DNA from: CAYOHP01 sp964403795 [NCBI: uncultured bacterium]
GTDB lineage: Bacteria; Muiribacteriota; UBA6191; CAZXTJ01
Direction: 5' to 3'
Assembly (NCBI GenBank): GCA_964403795.1
Contig: CAYOHP010000013.1
Span: forward strand, 37,647-89,825
DNA length: 52,179 bases
In this document: positions 48,646 to 52,179 of the stretch, piece after piece
Numbering within the stretch: the first letter of the stretch is position 1
Layout: each line of letters begins with the position of its first letter
Translations under genes and position numbers: made by a program
Notes under the pieces: generated by a model
The model's input: only the letters and a program-made list of their open reading frames with translations
Told to the model about the DNA's origin: nothing
Database searches by the model: none

Positions 48646-51164
48646 GGAGGATGCGAGCCGGGTTCGGGCTGGTCGGGCTGCTGGTCGCTCTTGCAGTTCC
48701 GGAGTTCTCGCTCGCGGCCCCGACCCGGAAGCTCCAGATCGAGGGCTGGTCGGCGCTCCTCTCCGGCGGTTTCGACCGGGTCGGCCTCGACGCCCGGGGC
48801 GCGCTGGTGGTGGCTCCTCCCCTGGTGGAACGAGCCCGGTTGCCGGTCGCCAACCTGTGGGACGCGGTCCCCGGCCCCGACGGCTCCTGGTTCGCCGCCA
48901 CCGGGCCCAGCGGCGAGGTCTGGCGGATCGGTGCCGAGGGAGCCGTGGAGCAGATCTTCGAAGCTCCCGGCGGACTGGTCCGGGCCCTGGCACCGGCCGG
49001 GGACGGCAGCCTCTGGGTGGCGGCCTCGAACCCGGGACGGCTCTTCCGGGTACGCCCGGGGCATCGGCCGGAGCTCTTCGCCAACCTCGGCGTCGACTAC
49101 GTCTGGTGCCTGCTTCCGGTGGAAGGCGGCCTCCTCGCCGGCACCGGCCCGAGCGGAGCGGTGCTGCGGATCCCCACCGAGGTGGGGACGGGGGTGGCGA
49201 CCCCCGAGACCTGGGCCGAGACCGGGTCGCGCCACGTGCTGGCCCTGGCGAAGGAGGCCTCCGGCAGCCTGCTCGCCGGCACCGGTCCCGAGGGACGCCT
49301 GGTACGGATCACGGGCCAGGGGAAGGCCTTCGTCCTGATCGAGACGCCCGGACGCGAACTCCATCGGCTGCTCCTCCGCAGGGACGGGTCGATCCTGGCC
49401 GCCACCTATCCCGGCGACGGCGCCGGGGGCGGAGGATCCGGCCCGGGTGGCCCGGGAGCCGGGCCCATGCCGGTCGGCGGAGGCGGGGTGGGCAAGCCCG
49501 GCAGCATGGCGGGCACGGGCAACGCCATGCCCGTTCCCCTGCCCGAGGCCGGGGATCTCGACGGACTCCTGGAAGGCAGCGCTCCGGTCCCGGTCGATCC
49601 CATGAACCTTCCGTCGCCGGTCCCCGGCGCCCCGATCGGGAAGGGAACCAGCACCCTCCCGGACGCCTCGGCCCCGGGGGGCGCACCCTCGGCCCCGGCT
49701 CCGGTCCGGGCCCCCGCCGAACCCAGCGGTCCTGCCAGCGAGATCCTGCGGGTCGGCACCGAGGGCGGGAGCGAGGTCTTCTGGACCCGGCCCGGCGAGA
49801 AGGTCCACGCCATGCTCGAGGAGGCCGACGGCACGCTCCTGGTGGGAACCGGATTCCAGGGTCGCATCTTCCGGGTCCGCGACAAGGACGACTGGGCTCT
49901 GGTGGCGCGCACTCCCGATTCGGACGCGGTGAGCGGCATGGTCCGGGATCCGGCCGGGAAGGTCCTGGTGCTGGCGAGCCAACCCGGCGGTCTGCTCGAG
50001 CTCGGCTCGGCCCCTTCGGGGCAAGGCACCTTCGTGGCCCGTCCCCAGGACGCCGGCGAGCTGGCCCGCTGGGGACGTCCCGCCTTCCGGGCGACGCTCC
50101 CACCCGGCACGGCACTCGACTGGTCGGTCCGGAGCGGCAACACCCGGGAACCCGGGACCGGTTGGAGCGACTGGTCGCCCTGGCAGGGCTACGAGCCGGG
50201 CCGCGATCCCGGAGCCGCCCCGTGCCCCTCGTCCCGGTTCGTGCAGATGCAGGTCCGCCTCTCGGCGAAGGGTGACGCCACGCCCCAGCTCTACGGGATG
50301 GGCCTCTGGTTCCGGAGCCGCAATCGTGGCCCGACCGTCTCGAACGTGACCCTCTCGTCCGGGGCCTCGAGTCCCCCCGCTCCCGTGGCCGCTCCGCCGG
50401 TCCCGGTCCCGGCTCCGATGCCGGTGGTGGCGCCTCCTCCGCCTTCCTTCGAGAACGATCCCGACTTCGGCTTCGGGGTTCCCCCCAAGGTGGGGGGCGC
50501 GGGCAAGGGCCCTGGCCCCAAGTTCCCTCCCCCGCCGTGCCCGGTGCCAGGCGTCGCCCCGCCGCCGGTGGCCGCCGCACCGGGCGTGGTGGCGACCCCG
50601 GGCCAGGTGGCAGGCAGCGCCCTCAAGGTCACCTGGGCGTCGAGCGATCCCGATGGGGACACGCTGCTGCACACGGTGCGCCTGGCGCCGGAAGGCAGCG
50701 AGGAATGGATCGTGCTGCTGCACGAGGACCCCGACAAGAAGGACTTCGAACTCCCGCTCGACGGCCTGGCCCAGGGCTGGTGGGTGGTCGAGGTCACGGC
50801 CATCGACCGCGACGGGGACACGGAAGCGGGAGAACTCCGGGCCACGGCCCGCAGCACTCCGCTCCTCGTCGACCACGGCGCTCCCCGGATCCGGGAGATC
50901 TCGCTCTCGGTCTCAGGCCGGGACGCCACCCTGATCGTGGAAGCCACCGACGACCATTCGCCGATCACGTCGGCGACCTGGATCCTCGACGGCAGCCGGG
51001 AGCGCCCGCTCCCCGCCGCCGACGGCCTGCTCGACGCCCGCACCGAAGTCCTGCGCCTGGTGCTCCGCGATCTCTCGCCGGGCCCCCACAGCCTGCTCCT
51101 CCGGGTCCGGGACGAGGCCGGCCAGGCCGCCGTCTTCGCCCGGCGGTTCGCCGTCGGGAACTGA
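48642..51164 (+). CDS. Large secreted propeller protein coupled to the S55 peptidase
   Basis: 840 residues from ATG 48642 (ATGA overlap with the S55 gene). Signal peptide GLVGLLVALAVPEFSLAAP, then NHL/two-component-regulator-like propeller blades (WDAVPGPDGSWFAATGPSGE, LAPAGDGSLWVAASNPGRLF, LLAGTGPEGRLVRITGQG). A Gly/Pro low-complexity insert (about 260-365) interrupts the propeller. C-terminal beta-sandwich modules follow (WSDWSPWQGYEPG, KVTWASSDPDGDTLLHTVRL, IREISLSVSGRDATLIVEAT), separated by a second Pro-rich linker. An extracellular binding or structural protein is likely; the strict coupling suggests it is the partner or substrate of the S55 protein. Confidence 0.8.
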   Translation: MRRMRAGFGLVGLLVALAVPEFSLAAPTRKLQIEGWSALLSGGFDRVGLDARGALVVAPPLVERARLPVANLWDAVPGPDGSWFAATGPSGEVWRIGAEGAVEQIFEAPGGLVRALAPAGDGSLWVAASNPGRLFRVRPGHRPELFANLGVDYVWCLLPVEGGLLAGTGPSGAVLRIPTEVGTGVATPETWAETGSRHVLALAKEASGSLLAGTGPEGRLVRITGQGKAFVLIETPGRELHRLLLRRDGSILAATYPGDGAGGGGSGPGGPGAGPMPVGGGGVGKPGSMAGTGNAMPVPLPEAGDLDGLLEGSAPVPVDPMNLPSPVPGAPIGKGTSTLPDASAPGGAPSAPAPVRAPAEPSGPASEILRVGTEGGSEVFWTRPGEKVHAMLEEADGTLLVGTGFQGRIFRVRDKDDWALVARTPDSDAVSGMVRDPAGKVLVLASQPGGLLELGSAPSGQGTFVARPQDAGELARWGRPAFRATLPPGTALDWSVRSGNTREPGTGWSDWSPWQGYEPGRDPGAAPCPSSRFVQMQVRLSAKGDATPQLYGMGLWFRSRNRGPTVSNVTLSSGASSPPAPVAAPPVPVPAPMPVVAPPPPSFENDPDFGFGVPPKVGGAGKGPGPKFPPPPCPVPGVAPPPVAAAPGVVATPGQVAGSALKVTWASSDPDGDTLLHTVRLAPEGSEEWIVLLHEDPDKKDFELPLDGLAQGWWVVEVTAIDRDGDTEAGELRATARSTPLLVDHGAPRIREISLSVSGRDATLIVEATDDHSPITSATWILDGSRERPLPAADGLLDARTEVLRLVLRDLSPGPHSLLLRVRDEAGQAAVFARRFAVGN

Positions 51165-51193
51165 ACGCGTGCCAGAGTCGCCTGGCTACCTGG

Positions 51194-52179
51194 TCAGCCC
51201 CGTCCCAGGCCACCCACCAGACGCCGAACCTGCCCCGCCATGTAGAGGGGAAGCGAGAGCAGTTCCACGGTGCTTCCTCGCGGCCGCTCCAGGACCTGCG
51301 CCTCCAGCGTCTCCCGACCCGACGGGCCGGTCCAGAGGCGCACCGCGAGTCGACTCCCCTTCTCCTGGGCGAAGGCCATGATCGAACGCAGACGTCCGCT
51401 CCCGCCCGCCTTCACCTCGATCGGTACGATCGCAGCTCCGCTCTGGACGACGTAGTCGACCTCGGCCGACGAGTTCCGTTCCTCCCGTGACCAGTAGTGC
51501 AGCCGTCGGGGTTCCCACGGCGGGAGTGCCGCCAGGAGTTCCTGGCCCGAGAACTGTTCGGCCATGGCGCCGGCGTTGATCTGGAGAAGGTCCTCGGTGC
51601 TCCCCGGGACCAGGGCTCCGATCCCACACGCGGAAGCCACCAGTCCCACGTCCACCAGCAGCACCTTGAAGTACCGATCGTCGGCCTGGGCTTCGAGCGG
51701 GATCCCCGAGGCCGAGGACCGCACCACCCGGTGGGCGACTCCGGCCATGCAGAGCTGGTCCAGGGCCCGACCCAGGTCCCGGGCTCGCTCCTGGCGATCC
51801 ACGGACGTGTAGCGGAAGCGCTGGGCCACCAGTCGGGGGAGGGCCTGGAAGACCTTCCGCACCCGGTCGGGCTGGACCCGGGCCCGATACTTGGCGACAT
51901 CGTCGAGGTAGGTCCCGAGGATCCCCTGCTTCTCGCGCTCGGCCTCGAGATACGAACCCGACGAGACTCGCGCCGCCACCGCCGCCGGCATGCCGCCGAC
52001 CACGAGGAACTCCCGGAGCACGCCCAGGAGATCCCGATGCAACGCCGGTTCGATGCTCGAGTCGGGTCCGGCCTCCTCGACGAGGCCGCGCAGCCTCTCG
52101 TGGCCGAGGGCCGACAGGTACTCGCAGAAGGTGAAGGGGCCGACGTAGAGGTACTCGATCCTCCCGACCGGCATCGTGT
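51194..52179 (-). CDS. AAA ATPase with DUF4143, C-terminal part (5' end outside window)
   Basis: About 328 residues, open to the window edge. The first visible segment (VGRIEYLYVGPFTFCEYL) is the end of the AAA module of this family, whose Walker motifs lie beyond the edge. The DUF4143 part follows: LREFLVVGGMPAAVAARVSS, TYLDDVAKYRARVQPDRVRK, LVDVGLVASACGIG, then the PD-(D/E)XK-like core HYWSREERNSSAEVDYVV followed by PIEVKAG. The family is widespread and poorly understood, with a nuclease-like domain. It converges on the propeller gene, 29 bases away. Confidence 0.88.
   Translation of the reverse strand, partial: TMPVGRIEYLYVGPFTFCEYLSALGHERLRGLVEEAGPDSSIEPALHRDLLGVLREFLVVGGMPAAVAARVSSGSYLEAEREKQGILGTYLDDVAKYRARVQPDRVRKVFQALPRLVAQRFRYTSVDRQERARDLGRALDQLCMAGVAHRVVRSSASGIPLEAQADDRYFKVLLVDVGLVASACGIGALVPGSTEDLLQINAGAMAEQFSGQELLAALPPWEPRRLHYWSREERNSSAEVDYVVQSGAAIVPIEVKAGGSGRLRSIMAFAQEKGSRLAVRLWTGPSGRETLEAQVLERPRGSTVELLSLPLYMAGQVRRLVGGLGRG

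Noticed and set aside
44539-48993. A 1484-codon open frame on the minus strand opposite the pseudopilin and S55 genes.
   Set aside because: It is antisense to genes with signal peptides, prepilin motifs and S55 motifs. Its own composition is low-complexity Gly/Arg/Ala. In about 70% GC DNA such antisense frames arise because stop codons are rare.
1-52179. CRISPR arrays, tRNA or rRNA genes.
   Set aside because: No regularly spaced repeats, cas-like proteins, tRNA cloverleaf ends or conserved rRNA stretches were recognised by eye; a covariance-model scan could still find a small RNA.

Overview
This is a very GC-rich window (roughly 70% by eye) from a free-living, Gram-negative-type bacterium. 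The outer membrane is implied by an LptF/LptG permease, a TolC-like channel and a tripartite efflux pump. Eukaryote-like Ser/Thr kinases, WD40 propellers, formylglycine-generating-enzyme-fold (FGE) domains, type IV pseudopilin-like proteins and a SpoIVB-like S55 protein in a non-Bacillus setting suggest Planctomycetota, with Acidobacteriota or Myxococcota as alternatives. There is no rRNA, so the phylum stays a low-confidence guess. I saw no tRNA, rRNA, CRISPR array, integrase or transposase.

Layout. 1-263 is the end of a class III aminotransferase. 400-6282 (+) is a tightly overlapping operon: a surface lipoprotein, a membrane Ser/Thr kinase fused to an FGE domain, a secreted protein and a zinc-ribbon rhomboid protease. 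6260-11089 (-) is housekeeping: ribosomal proteins L21 and L27, phosphatidylserine decarboxylase, two small membrane proteins, an ACT/PFL (UPF0237/UPF0210) pair and an LptF/LptG permease. 11168-22717 is the most unusual part. Two kinase genes about 9.7 kb apart share a head identical at the DNA level for about 660 bp and then carry unrelated C-terminal halves (S-layer-homology-like versus a polytopic membrane domain). They flank genes of visibly lower GC for two WD40 proteins, one with an FGE domain, and a polytopic membrane protein.

22714-27489 holds poorly characterised genes: a reading frame interrupted by TGA, a VOC protein, a small membrane protein, an M28 peptidase and a secreted protein. 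27502-36007 (-) is a metal-resistance locus: a cation diffusion facilitator, then a BlaI-type repressor, an M56 (BlaR1-like) membrane protease with a His/Cys-rich loop, an outer-membrane factor, a His-rich membrane fusion protein and a CusA/CzcA-type RND pump. A clear promoter with an overlapping palindrome precedes the repressor. 36078-41614 is mixed: proline iminopeptidase, TruA, an ABC exporter, a secreted propeller-like protein and a LysM/M23 peptidase. 41699-51164 (+) holds a HEXXH metallopeptidase, a pseudopilin-like cluster including a pseudopilin fused to a TPR-like tail, and an S55 protein coupled to a large secreted propeller protein. The window ends inside a DUF4143-type ATPase gene.

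Recurring themes: many neighbouring genes are joined by 4-nt start/stop overlaps (ATGA, GTGA, TTGA), several starts are non-ATG, and some promoters lie so close to the start codon that leaderless or near-leaderless mRNAs are likely.
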